Positions 31,325-44,239 of a stretch of 64,000 bases of DNA are shown here, one piece after another (position 1 is the first letter of the stretch; each line of letters begins with the position of its first letter). The position numbers were made by a program, and so were the translations under genes. Source of the stretch: Sorghum bicolor (lineage: Eukaryota; Streptophyta; Magnoliopsida; Poales; Poaceae); the NCBI RefSeq assembly GCF_000003195.3, contig NW_018396415.1, forward strand, positions 162,792-226,791, in the 5' to 3' direction. The notes under the pieces were generated by a model. It saw nothing but the letters and a program-made list of their open reading frames with translations, was not told where the DNA came from and did no database searches.

Positions 31325-34311
31325 AGAAACTATTTTGGACGCACGCGATGGTACTCCTTGGTGAAGTGGCTCATGTGGAATCTTGGTTCTGTCTGTTTGG
31401 AGATAGTTCTAATCTTGATGCAAGATAGGTGCTCGGTTTGCATGGAACATACTATATGCTCAGAAATCAATTTGGACACACCCGATGGAACTGTAGATGC
31501 ACTCGATGGAACTACTAGATGAAGTGTATCATATGGAATCTTGCTTTGGTCTAGTTGGAGATAGTATTAGTTTTGGTGCAAGATAGTTGCATGGTGTGTG
31601 CCCAGTGCACCATAGGCTCAGAAATCGTTGTGGAAGTTCCCGATGGTACTCCTAGGTGAAGAGGCTCAAGTGAAAGCTCGGTTCGGTCTGTTTGGAGATA
31701 GTGCTAATCTTGATGAAAGATAGGTGTACGGTTTGCATGGAACATACCATATTCTCAGAAATCAATTTGGACGCACCCGATAGAACTCCTAGATCATGTG
31801 TGTCATATGGAATCTCGCTTCAATCTGTTTGGAGACAGTGTTAGTTTAGGTGCAAGATTGGTGCATGGTTTGCGCATAATGCACCATAGGCTCAAAAACC
31901 ATTATGGATGCACCCGATGATAATCCTAGGTGAAGAGGCTCAAGTGGAAGGTCAGTTCGATCTGTGTTGGAGATAGTGCTAATCTTGATGCAAGATAGGT
32001 GCATGGTTTGCATGGAACATACCATATGCTAAGAAATCCATTTGGACGCACCCCAATAGAACTCCTGGATGACGTGTGTCATATAGAATCTCGCTTTGGT
32101 CTTGGTGCAAGATAGGTACACAGTTTGCACCTAATGCATCATAGGCTAAGAAACCATTTTGGATGCACCCGATGATACTCCTAGGTAAAGGGGCTCAAGT
32201 GGAAGCTCAGTTTGCTTTGTTTGGAGATAGTGCTAATCTTGATGCAAGATAGGTGCACGAATTGTATCGAACGTACCATATGCTTCGAAATATATTTGGA
32301 AGCACCCAATGGAACTCCTATATGACGTGTGTCATATAGAATCTCACTTCGGTCTTTTTGGAGATAGTGTTAGTTTCGGTGCAAGATAGGTACACGGTTT
32401 GTGCCTAATGCACCATAGGCCAAGAAACTATTTTGGACGCACGTGATGGTACTCTTTGGTGAAGAGGCTCATGTGGAATCTTTGTGCTGTCTGTTTGGAG
32501 ATAGTTGTAATCTTGATGCAAGATAGGTGCACGGTTTGCATGGAACATACCATATGCTCAGAAATCCATTTGGACACACCCGATAGAACTGTAGATGCAC
32601 CCAATGGAACTACTAGATGAAGTGTATAATATGGAATCTCGGTTCAGTCGAGTTGGAGATAGTGTAGTTTCGGTGCATGATAGTTGCAAGGTTTGTGCCC
32701 AGTGCATCACAGGCTCAGAAATCGTTGTGGAAGTTCCCGATGGTACTCCTAGGTGAAGAGGCTCAAGTGGAAGGTTGGTTCGATCTGTTTGGAGATAGTG
32801 CTAATCTTGATGCAAGATAGGTGCACGGTTTGCATGGAACATACCATATGCAAAGAAATCCATTTGGACGGACCCCAATAGAACTCCTAGATGACATGTG
32901 TCATATGGAATCTCGCTTTGGTCTGTTTGGAGACGGATGTAGTTTTGGTGCAAGATAGGTACACAGTTTGCGCCTAATGCATCATAGGCTAAGAAACCAT
33001 TTTGGATGCAGCCGATGATACTCCTGGGTAAAGGGGCTCAAGTGGAAGCTCAGTTTGCTTTGTTTGGAGATAGTGCTAATCTTGATGCAAGATAGGTGCA
33101 TGAATTGCATCGAACATACCATATGCTTAGAAATATATTTTGAAGCACCCAATAGAACTTCTAGATGACGTGTGTCATATAGAATCTCACTTTGGTCTCT
33201 TTGGAGATAGTGTTAGTTTCGGTGCAAGATAGGTATAAGGTTTGTGCTTAATGTACCATAGGCTAAGAAACTATTTTGGACGCACGCGATGGTACTCCTT
33301 GGTGAAGTGGCTCATGTGGAATCTTGGTTCTGTCTGTTTGGAGATAGTTCTAATCTTGATGCAAGATAGGTGCTCGGTTTGCATGGAACATACTATATGA
33401 TCAGAAATCAATTTGGACACACCCGATGGAACTGTAGATGCACTCGATGGAACTACTAGATGAAGTGTATCATATGGAATCTTGCTTTGGTCCAGTTGGA
33501 GATAGTATTAGTTTTGGTGCAAGATAGTTGCATGGTGTGTGCCCAGTGCACCATAGGCTCAGAAACTGTTGTGGAAGTTCCCGATGGTACTCCTAGGTGA
33601 AGAGGCTCAAGTGAAAGCTCGGTTCGGTCTGTTTGGAGATAGTGCTAATCTTGATGAAAGATAGGTGTACGGTTTGCATGGAACATACCATATTCTCAGA
33701 AATCAATTTGGACGCACCCGATAGAACTCCTAGATCATGTGTGTCATATGGAATCTCGCTTCAATCTGTTTGGAGACAGTGTTAGTTTAGGTGCAAGATT
33801 GGTGCATGGTTTGCGCATAATGCACCATAGGCTCAAAAACCATTATGGATGCACCCGATGATAATCCTAGGTGAAGAGGCTCAAGTGGAAGGTCAGTTCG
33901 ATCTGTTTGGAGATAGTGCTAATCTTGATGCAAGATAGGTGCATGGTTTGCATGGAACATACCATATGCTAAGAAATCCATTTGGACGCACCCCAATAGA
34001 ACTCCTGGATGACGTGTGTCATATCGAATCTCGCTTTGGTCTTGGTGCAAGATAGGTACACAGTTTGCACCTAATGCATCATAGGCTAAGAAACCATTTT
34101 GGATGCACCCGATGATACTCCTAGGTAAAGGGGCTCAAGTGGAAGCTCAGTTTGCTTTGTTTGGAGATAGTGCTAGTCTTAATGCAGGATAGGTGCATGA
34201 ATTGCATCGAACGTACCATATGCTTACAAATATATTTGGAAGCACCCAATAGAACTCCTAGATGACGTGTGTCATATAGAATCTCACTTCGGTCTCTTTG
34301 GAGATAGTGTT
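31325..34311. repeat. 1.94-kb 14-monomer higher-order repeat, second copy truncated
   Basis: Private variants at 31300-31460 (TTAATGTACCATAGG, GAAGTGGCTCATG, GGTGCTCGG) return at 33241-33401, an offset of 1941 bp. Both copies also contain a monomer shortened to 117 bp (32032-32148, 33972-34088). The unit adds an eight-monomer block, related to 26291-27113, to a hexamer. Copy two stops at LTR G. Confidence 0.85.
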
Positions 34312-35899
34312 TGTAACACCCTAAATTATGCTCTTTTGGAAGTAGATGTAAATTGATTTAATATTATATTTTGTGCTCATGAAAATATAAGAAAATAATA
34401 TTTTTTTTATTAAATTCAAAATTTATCATAAGGTTTAGCAACATTATTGTGCAGACATGCTGGTGCATATGATGTTTACTTATTGCTCCTTTGTGTGTTG
34501 ATAGAGTAAAGTCTTTAAAAATACATTTAGTAGGTTGTCCTTGTCCGACACATCTTTATCTTTTTCTACAATTAAATTTTTTTCGTTTCTCACCTTAGAC
34601 ATTCATTCGGAGCTTTCGGAGTATTTTTTTTGCAGCTTAAACAGTAAATCAGGACTTTTGTAGAATTATTTTATTCACGAAAGTAATTAATCCTGAAAAG
34701 TAATAAAATATCTATTTTTTTTCTAAACGCTCAAAGCATTTGTACTCGATTGGTCATGTGAGCTGATAGCCTAGCAAAGGTCAGTTAGCCGAACAGAGCG
34801 TACACATATTTACCTGCACGTACACGTATCAGACTCGATTTGTAAGCCGGGCTGAGTGTCCACGTACGTAATATGATTTGGAGTTGATTCGTTACCTAAT
34901 CAGACATGGACTCGATTGATATGTTGGTTCGCCGACAGACCAAAAGACAGCTGGTAGTATTCGTGTATGGAGGCTAAGCGCTAGGGTTTGGGCAAAGCGA
35001 TTTATTTAGAGGTTAGATAGATAATACATCTAGTCCTACCCTCGGCCTTCCATGAGCCGCCACCGTCCAAGTGCTGCAGCGCTGCCGCAACCCTAGAAGC
35101 CGTCATCGCTCTCGGTCTCCGTGGGCGCTGCCGTTTTGCCGCCGCATTGCTTCTCGGAGCATCGCCCAAAGGTAACAAAGTCTCAGCTATAGTCTTGTCC
35201 CTATCGTTTTATGTCTACCATGCTGGTTCGTCAAGTATCGACGTCGAGTCCAAGCGCCGCGCTAGCTAGCTCCGTCTTGGTGTTTTGCAAGCTGCAAGCA
35301 TATGGCACTTTGCATCCATATCAGTACGCAGCCCGAGTGTGCGTACTCTGCAATTTAGCTAGCTTTCATGACATCAAGATGACCACATGATGACATAGAT
35401 ATGTTTTGTGGCCGTTTTTCTTTAGAAAACAAATCTTGAAATACATAGGAAATACACCAGCTTATTTAAGTCGTATCTTCGTTTTAACTAGGTTTTGACC
35501 CATTCAAATTGCGTTAGATTTGTATTAATGAGCTCTACATGTTAGTAATATTATTTACTCAGTTTTAAACTTTTTAATTTCATGACCCTAATTAATTAAT
35601 TGCTTTTCTGTGTAAAATCTTAGGAATTTCATAACTTATACGTTTTAATTCCGATTTTCGTGAACTTTACGTTTGTGTGGTCGTAGCGCTGTGTAGAATA
35701 TTTTCATAAACTTTTATCTTTGTTTTACCACTATTTGGTGTATTGTTCTAATTATAGCTTGTTTGCTTCGTGTGTGATTGTCTACATTGGAATGTGTGTT
35801 GTTGAGTGATGATCGAGTTTAGTCGGTGAGCTTTACGTTGGTGATCAAGACCAAGCCTTTGAAGACCAGCAGACTCAGGAGAGCTTTGATCAAGGCAAG
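34312..35899 (+). mobile_element. G: 5' part of an unassigned LTR
   Basis: The satellite stops inside a monomer at GATAGTGTT and TGTAACACCC begins, a common LTR start. About 1.6 kb of AT-rich then mixed sequence follows, with a TATA-like TTTATTTAGAGG near 35001 and a GC-richer leader-like stretch (35050-35180). No coding region is seen. C is inserted at 35900 after GGCAAG, so the rest would lie beyond C, off the window. The LTR identity is inference from the terminus and position. Confidence 0.5.
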
Positions 35900-36905
35900 T
35901 GTCGAGGGTATTAGTAAGGGGTACCCTCACCGATGCACATAACGAGATTACCCGAACGAAGGTCGAGGCCCTCAACTCAACGCTCTGGTCATACATGTGT
36001 GCGGTCGTCGACGACCGCAGCCTCGAAGACGGAACATCGTCGAGCGAATCAGTCAGGGGTCGAGCGCTAGCTACCGTCGAATACGGAAATGGGTTCGCGC
36101 GAACCGGGAGGCGTCGAGCGCAAGGACGCCGCCCGCCGCCTGACGCGCGCACGAGAGCCAGGGCATTTAATGCGCCTGACACTTCCCCACCTAACACACT
36201 AGTCATGGGAAGCGTGATAGGGAACAGGCACCCGTCTCGTCGTTCTTTTTGCAGCCTTCGCCACCAAACGACCCAGGGCATGTCAGGGCGCGGGAAATAG
36301 GGATGGAATGTCTAATCAGGACCCCCTCAAGACAACCAAGGTCAGCGCTCCAGACATCAGGGCTTTGCACGGGGTCTGACCCTCGAGCAGACCTGGTTCC
36401 TTCCTAGGGACGAGTTGGGCGTCGACTGACAACACCGCAACCACTCCGCCGGATCTGCCGCCGTATCGTACAGGCGTGCGACTGGTGAACCAGTCCAAGA
36501 CGGCGCGTAGAGCAGGCTGCAGGACCACGCCGGCACGGGGGCCTCGAGTAGGTCAGCGCGCCATGCTCCTATCGACCCCTACTCTGACACCCATACATGT
36601 ACCCTGGGTCTCTCCTTGGTGCTATAAAAGGAAGGGCCCGGAAATAGATAGATCATCACGCAACACTTCACCCACACACGGTAGAACTCTCATACTTCAT
36701 CCCGCTCACACTACGCTTGTATTCACCCCTGTACAAGCACTTAAGTGCAAAATAATACAAACTCTCCCCCTCCCCGCTGGACGTAGGGCCTTCTCTTGCC
36801 CGAACCAGGATAAATTCTTGTGTCTTTTTGCATCACCATCTGGGAAAGGGAGCACGCATACAAATTTACTCATTGGTGTGACCCCCCGTGGGGAAAACAC
36901 CGACA
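35900..36905 (+). repeat. C 5' LTR
   Basis: 1006 bp, TGTCGAGG...ACCGACA. TATAAAAG at 36623-36630 is the probable core promoter, with transcription starting near 36655. The start matches 63459-64000. Confidence 0.93.
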
Positions 36906-36907
36906 GT

Positions 36908-36927
36908 TGGCGCGCCAGGTTGGGGTC
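36908..36927 (+). promoter_or_regulatory. C primer-binding site
   Basis: TGGCGCGCCAGGTTGGGGTC begins two bases after the LTR; 17 of its first 18 bases equal the site in D, so both use the same tRNA primer. Confidence 0.8.
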
Positions 36928-36963
36928 CTGCGTGTTTTTCATCGATTTCCCACTCCTTTCCAG

Positions 36964-39900
36964 ATGGCCACTCTCGCCTCGCCGATTCCGCGCTCCACGG
37001 TGATTTGGTTTGGGAGTCTTGAGTTCATGTCGATTGGCACCGGCTATGACATGATCCTACTCTCGATCAAAGGACCAGGAGGAGCCCGCATCGCGCCAGC
37101 ACGGTTGAAGGCCCCGAGACGCCCTCGCCACCACGCCTCCCCACCCAAAAAGAGGCGTGGACAGCATCATCGTCGCCCCTCTGCCTCGTCACGACCAGCA
37201 ATTCGTGCTAGGCAGGAGGTGACACAGGAGTCGGCAGCCCCGTGTACCGGAACCATGGACATGCCGGCCCAACATCACATGACGACAAGAGGTGACGCGC
37301 CCCGCGCGCTCTCCCCCACCGCCAGGTTACTTCCACATGGGTTGTTCACTCCAACAAGGGCACTGCCATTCGGATTGGATAACGCCGCGGCGTCGCTAGC
37401 CAGAGCGATATGCCCAAACGCCCAGACGTACGTGGAGAGACCAATGGTCCTCTCGCGTAGCTCTGAAGTACAGCAGCCGACGTCCGAGCTGCCGGATCTC
37501 TCCCAGGTGCGAGGCCTCCGTCGCCTTGGCCCAGGGCGATACACGATCACCTCGCTCAGGCAACGGCTATTGGAAGAGGGACGTGGATGTTTCTACGCCG
37601 CCAAGCCGGACTCCGACTCCGCGAGCGATAGCCACGACCCTACTAGGGAATGCTATCACATCGACGGGGCAGTAGAAACCACCGACGAGACACAGGACGC
37701 AGCAGCGGGCGGTCGAGCCCCTGCAGCAAAGGAAGACCCCAGGACGCCTGGGGACGGCGAACAAGTCGACCCACTTCCACAGGAAGACAGGGCCGCGTAG
37801 CTTGCGCAGCTATGAGAGCTCAAGACAAAGCTCGACGAGGACCGTGAGCGCCTCGTCCTGCTCGAGCAAATCGTCGAACAAGACTTGCCTTACCCACCCG
37901 GTGGAAGTGTCCGTAGGCGTGCTCGAGAGGTACACCGGCAAATCGTCGGAGACGCGGAGCCAGAGCAACCCGTCAGCCGCTTCCCTCGAGCGGGCCAAAA
38001 CGTAGTAGCAGCGACAATGCTGCTACGCAACATGCCAGAGCCATCGAACTCCCAAGCTCGACGCATTCGAGACGAGGTGCAGACTCTTCTCCAGGTAGCA
38101 GCGGTTCAACAAGCCGAAAGCTCGGCCTCTCGACGACGAGGAGCCGCCACTGAAAAGCGCGATGAGCCACCCCAAAACGAAAAAGAGGTGTCAGTCCATC
38201 AACGGCCTCCCCCTCGAGGAAGAAAGGCTACCCTCGTCCTCCCCGTCGACAATCAGCGTCGACCCGACGCGCGGCGTGACATCGAAGAAAATCGACGCCG
38301 TCGGTATGGGGACGCGGAAGAACGCGGTTACAACGCGCATCACGGTGGAAGGTACGACAGCGACGAGGACCGGATGGCCCCCGAGCCACAAGGCCCACGG
38401 GTGTTCAGCAGGGCAATCCGCAGCACGCCCCTGCCCAGTCCGTTCTGACCCCCGACCAGCATCGCAAAAAACAATGGTGAGACCAAACCAGAGTTGTGGT
38501 TGGCCGATTTTAGGCTGGCCTGTCAGCTAGGAGGCGCTCGAGGAGATGATCGAGCCATCATCAGACAGCTGCCACTCTTCCTCTCCGACACTGCCCGTTG
38601 GTGGCTCGAGGAACTTCCAGCTAATCAGATCCACGACTGGGTCGATTTGGTTAAAGTCTTAGAGGGTAACTTCAAAGGAACCTACATACGGCCCGGGAAC
38701 TTGTGGGACCTCAGCAAGTGCAAACAGAAGTTAGGAGAAACTCTTCGAGAGTATGCTCGACGCTTCTCAAAACAGCGCACCGAGCTGCCGCATATCCCCG
38801 ACCACGACGTCATCCTGGCATTTGTCTCTGGTACCGCCAGTCAAGACTTGGTGCGGGAATTGGGTCGGAATTGACCTCAGACTGTCGATGAGCTCATGGA
38901 TGTAGTGGCAAACTACGCAGCAGGGGAAGAAGCGGTCGGTGCTTTCTTCAGTTGTGAAGGAAGGAAAGGCAAGCAGCCTGCCGATGAAGATGGGACCCCC
39001 AGTCGAGGGCTTAAGAAGAACAAGAAGAAGCAGAAAATGCGGCAGTTCAAGCAGGAGAATTTCGACGACGACCTCGTCGCCGCCATGGAGCAGAAGAAGC
39101 CTCGAGGCCCACCAGACGGAGGTATCTTCGATAATATGCTAGAGGAGCCATGCCCTTACCATAAAGGAGGAGCCAACCACAAGCTCAAGGACTGTCGTAT
39201 GCTTAAAAAGCATTTTGATAGCCTAGGATTCAGAAAGGACAGGCGCGACGACCCCAAGAAGGAGAAAGGAGGCGACAAGGAGGGCGACAAGAACGACGAT
39301 GGTTTCCCTGCCGTCCATGATTGCTACATGATTTATGGTGGGCCCTCGACGCAGTTGACTGCAAGGCAGCGCAAGAGGGAACGCCGCGAGGTCTTCGCGG
39401 CAAGAATGGTGGTGCCCCAGTACCTCAGCTGGTCGAGCACACCCATTACTTTCGACCGAGAGGATCACCTCGACAAAGTGGTTGCCCCAGGTGTCTACCC
39501 GCTCGTCGTTGACCCCATCATCGTCAACACCCGGCTCTCAAAGGTGCTAATGGATGGAGGCAGCAGTCTCAACATCATCTACCTCGAGACCCTCGACCTC
39601 CTCGGCATCGATAGGGTACGGCTCCAGCCAAGTGCCAGCGGTTTCCATGGCGTCGTGCCAGGGAAAAAGGCACTGCCAGTGGGTCGAATCGACCTACCGG
39701 TCTGCTTTGGCACGGTGGCCAACTTCAGGAAGGAGACCCTCACCTTTGAGGTGGTCGGGTTCCGGGGCACGTACCACGCCATCATCGGGCGCCCGGGCTA
39801 CGCCAAGTTCATGGCCATACCTAACTACACCTACTTGAAGCTAAAGATGCCCGGTCCCAAAGGCGTCATTACCATCAGCTCCTCTTTCGGGCACGCCTAT

Positions 39901-40113
39901 GAGTGCGACGTCGAGTGCGTCGAGTATGGGGAGGCGGTCGAGAACTCCACCGAGCTCGTCGCGAAGCTCGAGGCCCTGGCCGCTGAAGCCCTAGAGCCCA
40001 AGCGCCACGCGGGCAACTTCGAGCCAGCAGAGGGAACCAAGAAGATCTCGCTCGACCCCAACAACTCCGACGGCAGGGTGCTGACGATCAGCGCCGACCT
40101 CGACCCCAAATAG
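36964..40113 (+). pseudogene. gag: C: Gag-protease with internal stops
   Basis: ATG at 36964 (MATLASPIPRS). One frame throughout, interrupted by TAG 37798, TGA 37813, TGA 38446 and TGA 38872, and ending at TAG 40111. Several are natural C-to-T products of CGA or CAG. The N-terminal part is Arg/Ser-rich and disordered. The gag core lies about 38480-38930 (LWLADFRLACQLGG to ANYAAGEEAVGAFF), a CPYHKGGANHKLKDC zinc-type motif at about 39150, and protease at about 39540-39800 (LMDGGSSLNIIY, AIIGRPGYAKF). It ends in ISADLDPK before the TAG that matches the one in D. Confidence 0.88.
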
Positions 40114-43100
40114 GAAGCCGTGCTCGTCGACTTTCTCCGTGCGAACGCCGACATGTTTGCATGGAGTCCCTCGGACATGCCAGGCGTACCGAGGGAAGTC
40201 GCCGAGCACTCCTTGGAGATTCGAGCCGGTTCCAAGCCAGTGAAGCAACGGTTGCACTGATTCGATGAGGAGAAGCACAAGATCATTGGCGAGGAGGTCC
40301 ACAAGCTTTTGACGGCTGGATTCATCAAGGAGGTTCACCATCCCGACTGGTTAGCAAACCCTGTACTAGTTAAGAAAAAGAATGGGAAATTGAGGATGTG
40401 TGTCGATTATACGAGTTTAAATAAAGCATGTCCAAAAGTTCCCTTTCCATTGCCACGTATTGATCAAATTGTTGATTCTATTGCGGGATGTGAAACCCTT
40501 TCTATTCTTGATGCATATTCTGGTTACCATCAAATAAAAATGAAAGAATCCGACAAACTCGCGACCTCTTTCATCACACCTTTTGGGATGTATTGTTATG
40601 TAACCATGCCGTTTGGACTTCGAATGCGGGAGCCACATACCAGCGCTGTATGCTCCACATGTTCGGCAAGCACATAGGGTCGACGGTCGAGGCCTATGTC
40701 GACGACATCGTTGTCAAATCAAAGCGGTGAGGAGACCTGATCCAGGACCTCGAGATCGCTTTTAGCTGCTTGCGCGCCAACCAGATCAAGCTCAATCCCG
40801 AGAAATGCGCTTTCGGCGTGCCTCGAGGCATGCTCCTGGGATACATCGTTTCCTAGCGCGGGATCGAGGCCAACCCCGAGAAAGTCGCGGCCATCACAAG
40901 AATGGGGCCGATTCGAGACATCAAGGGCGTGCAGAGAGTCACTGGATGTCTGGCGGCACTGAGTCGATTCATCTCGAGGCTAGGAGAAAAAGCGTTGCCA
41001 TTGTATCGACTTCTGAGGAAGGTTGAGCATTTCTCTAGGACCCCCGAGGCCGAGGAAGCCCTCGAAAGTCTAAAGAAAACACTAACCTCAGCGCCAGTCC
41101 TGGTCCCACCTCAGCCTGCGGAACCACTGCTCCTTTACGTTGCCTCGACAACCCAGGTTGTCAGTGCGGCGGTGGTGGTCGAAAGGCAAGAGGAGGGGCA
41201 TGCATTGCTGGTCCAGAGGCCAGTCTATTTCGTCAGCGAGGTGCTCTCGGAGACCAAGGCACGTTACCCCCAAATTCAGAAGCTGATCTACACCATAATC
41301 CTCGCACGCCGCAAATTGCAGCACTACTTCCTCGGTCACCCCATCACGGTGATCTCATCTTTCCCCCTGGGCGAGATAATCCAGAGTAAGGAGGCCACGG
41401 GAAGAATAGCTAAATGGTCGGTCGAGCTTATGAGTCGGACTCTCACTTATGCGCCTCGCAAGGCCATCAAATCGCAAGCCCTGGTGGACTTCATCGCGGA
41501 ATGGACAGACTCCCAGCTCCCCCCGACTCAGGTCTAGGCGGAGCTGTGGACGATGTATTTCGACAGGTCACTCATGAAGACGGGGGCCGAGGCCGGCCTG
41601 CTGTTCATCTCGCCCTTGGGCGTCCACATGAGGTACGTCATCAGGATTCACTTTACCGCATCCAACAATGTCGCAGAATACGAGGCCCTCGTCAACGGTC
41701 TCAAGATCGCCATCGAGTTAGGAGTCCAACGCCTCGACGTCCAAGGCGACTCCCAACTCGTCATCGACCAAGTTATGAAGACCTCAAGCTGCCACGACCC
41801 GAAAATGGTGGTGTACTGCAAAGAAGTCCGTCGACTCGAGGACAAATTCCATGGCCTCGATCTTGTCCATGTCGCCCGACGCTACAACGAGGCAGCCGAC
41901 GAATTGGCCAAGATCGCGTCGAACCGGGGCACAGTACCACCTGACGCGTTCTCGAGAGATCTTCACGAGCCATCCGTCGACTTAGGCTCGGGGGCTGGCG
42001 TCGATGCCGCTCCTGCCCAGCCAACCGACACCATCGATGTACTGTTGATGACAGCTGAGGTGATGCAGGTATAACAGCAGCCCGGTCGACCGTTCGACTG
42101 GCGCACACCGTTCCTCGACTGCCTAATTCGCTGCGAGCTGCCAGAAGATCGGTCTGAGGCGCGCCGTATCGCTCGACGGGCCAAGTCATATGTGATCTAT
42201 GGCGAGGACAATGAGCTATATCGACGAAGCCTGACGGGGGTCTTGCAGCGCTGCATCACCGTGGAAGAGGTCCGGAAACTCCTTGAGGACCTACACTCGG
42301 GGGCTTGCGGCCACCATGCTGCTCCGCGGACCCTCGTAGGGAACGCCTTCCGACAAGGCTTCTACTGGCCGACGGCCGTAGCAGACGCCATCGAGCTCGT
42401 GCGCTCCTATCATGGGTGCCAGTTCTACGCCAAACAGACGCATCTGCCCGCCCACGCTCTTCAGATGATCCCCATGACATGGCCATTTGCGGTGTGGGGG
42501 CTCGACTTAGTAGGGCCCCTACAAAAGGCGAAAGGAGGCTACACCCACTTGCTAGTGGCCATCGACAAATTCTCCAAATGGATCGAGGCTCGACCCATCA
42601 CCAACATCTGCTCCGAGAAGGCCGTCCTTTTCTTCACCAACATCATCCATCGGTTTGGGATTCCCAACGTCATCATCACCGACAACGGCACTCAGTTCAC
42701 CGGCATAAAGTTCTTGGACTTCTGCGATCAGCATCACATCCATGTGAACTGGTCTGCAGTAGCCCACCCTCGAACTAATAGCCAGGTCGAGCGTGCCAAC
42801 GGCATGATTTTGCAAGGACTCAAGCCAAGGATCTACAATCGCTTGAAGAAATTCGGCAAGAAATGGGTCGAGGAGCTTTCCTCGGTCCTATGGAGCCTAA
42901 GGACAACACCAAGCAGGGCCACAAAGTACACCCCATTCTTCATGGTCTACGGGTCTGAGGCTGTCCTCCCCACAGACCTCGAGTATGAGTCACCTCGACT
43001 CAAAGCGTACAACAAGCAATCAAATAAGGAGACTCAAGAAAACACGGTCGACCAACTCGAGGAGGCTCGAGACATGGCCCTGCTCAACTCTGCCAGATAT

Positions 43101-43340
43101 CAGCAGAAACTTCGACGCTACCACGACAAGCACGTGCGCAAGAGGGACTTAAACGTGGGCGACCTTGTCGTACGACGCCGGCAAAGCAATCAAGGACGCC
43201 ACAAGCTGACACCACCTTGGGAGGGCCCATACGTGGTGGCCGAAGTCCTGAAGCCAGGGACATACAAGCTCGCGGATGAAAAGGGGGCGATCTTCACCAA
43301 CGCGTGGAACATCGAATAGCTACGTCGATTCTACCGCTAG
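40114..43340 (+). pseudogene. pol: C: RT-RNase H-integrase, broken
   Basis: Frame 1 to about 40622, with TGA at 40258. One base is then lost in the FGLRNAGATYQ region and the remainder reads in the next frame. Further stops: TGA 40728, TAG 40854, TAG 41535, TAA 42072, TAG 43317; natural end TAG 43338. RT still shows AYVDDIVVKSK. The second RNase H (about 41550-41900) has MYFDRS where Gly is expected after FD. Integrase keeps HHCC, LDLVGP, ITDNGTQF and QVERANG. Inactive. Stops are consistent with deamination of methylated cytosine. Confidence 0.9.
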
Positions 43341-43886
43341 AAGTTCAAAACCTTATGTTCTTACGTACATTCTGTACCAAGGCCTTGTAAATGAACGTGT
43401 GAATAAATGAAACCTTTCCCTCGAGCGATTTACTTTCTCACAAATCTCGACGTTAGAAGGGAGTACCAACTATGACCCATCATAGTCGCTACCCCCTCGG
43501 GGGCTACCAGGGGGGCGACCCCCCCCCCCAAGTGTCGGAAAAAGCCAAAAAATTTCTCTCTTCCTTACTTAGTAAACCTTGCACGTTCGAGTAGTTGAGG
43601 CGCCTCGAGCCCCTTGAGGGCCGAGGGACAACGAGCCTAAGAACTCCTACGCCCCCGGGCTATGGAAACTCTACTCACTTCCCCACCCTTGAGGTGATCG
43701 AGGCTGTCTTTGACGAAAGAGCGAACAAGGAGTACAAACGTAGGCGCAAAGGGAAATAAAAGAGCCTCGAGCAGAAAGACAGATAAACATTTAATAAACA
43801 ATTAAAAGACACTGTATCACTTAAAAAACAAGTTAATAAGAGTACTGTACAAGGGGCCCCAGGCACCCTAAGCAGGCTCGCAGGCC
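43341..43886. other. C: gap between pol and the antisense gene
   Basis: AATAAA at 43402-43407, 62 nt after pol. CCCTCGGGGGCTACCAGGG (about 43493-43511) resembles the polypurine tract of this element, and a run of C follows at about 43520. No gene is seen. Confidence 0.6.
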
Positions 43887-44239
43887 TCAGTCTTCAGCTC
43901 GATCCTCGCCACCCTCGCCTATGCCCGAGCTAGTCTCAGGAGGAAGCACCTCAGGCTCAAAAAACTTGGCCAGCCTCTCTCCAGGAACCTCCGTGTCGTC
44001 GATCAAGGAGTGGAGCCTCTCTTCGTTCTCCGCGTCGGTCTTAGAGATGTTGGTGAAGAAGCCGTGGGACACCACCTCCATGCCATAGGAGAAGCCTGAG
44101 CAGACAACCGCCATTGCCCGCTTCACCCCGATGTGGAGGGCATCCCGCACCCGATCTCGCAGCGTCGCGCCTATGTAGCACAGCTGGTCGACCAGTGCGT
44201 CACCTCGAGCGTCCTCCTTCGACTCATCCATAGGCTCGA
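43887..44239 (-). pseudogene. C: last exon of the antisense gene, distal part
   Basis: Continues the minus-strand exon interrupted by E: the protein side left of E reads RMDESKEDARGDALVDQL... to EGGEDRAED and stops at 43887. CTCGA (44235-44239) is the target duplication shared with 58533-58537. Acidic end, no recognised domain. Confidence 0.7.

Larger units (their letters stand above)
26280..34311. repeat. 137-bp centromere-type satellite, main array
   Basis: Monomers start (AGAAA box) at 26291, 26428, 26565, 26702, 26840, 26977, 27114 and so on, a period of 137 bp with few exceptions. Two types alternate: one followed by GGTACTCC...GAGGCTCAAGTGG and ending GGAACATACCATATGCT, the other with AACTCCTAGATGACGTGTGTC and ending AATGCACCATAGGCT. 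The basic unit is therefore a 274-bp dimer. 137 bp is the length reported for the sorghum, sugarcane and Miscanthus centromeric satellite, which these monomers resemble. Short ORFs inside are by-products. The right edge is cut by LTR G at 34312. Confidence 0.95.

Noticed and set aside
27018..31522. Recurrent 70-110 codon ORFs (MCLMHHRLRN type) in the satellite
   Set aside because: They follow the monomer repeats, are broken by single changes and have no start or domain logic; by-products of tandem repetition.
26280..34311. CRISPR array
   Set aside because: Repeats are contiguous 137-bp satellite monomers without spacers, in a plant genome.
26280..34311. Maize or rice type centromere satellite (CentC, CentO)
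   Set aside because: Period is 137 bp, not about 155, and the sequence looks different.
35748..36300. Plus and minus ORFs of 133-177 codons in the C 5' LTR (again at 63398-63859)
   Set aside because: They lie in LTR promoter sequence, overlap on both strands and match no domain.
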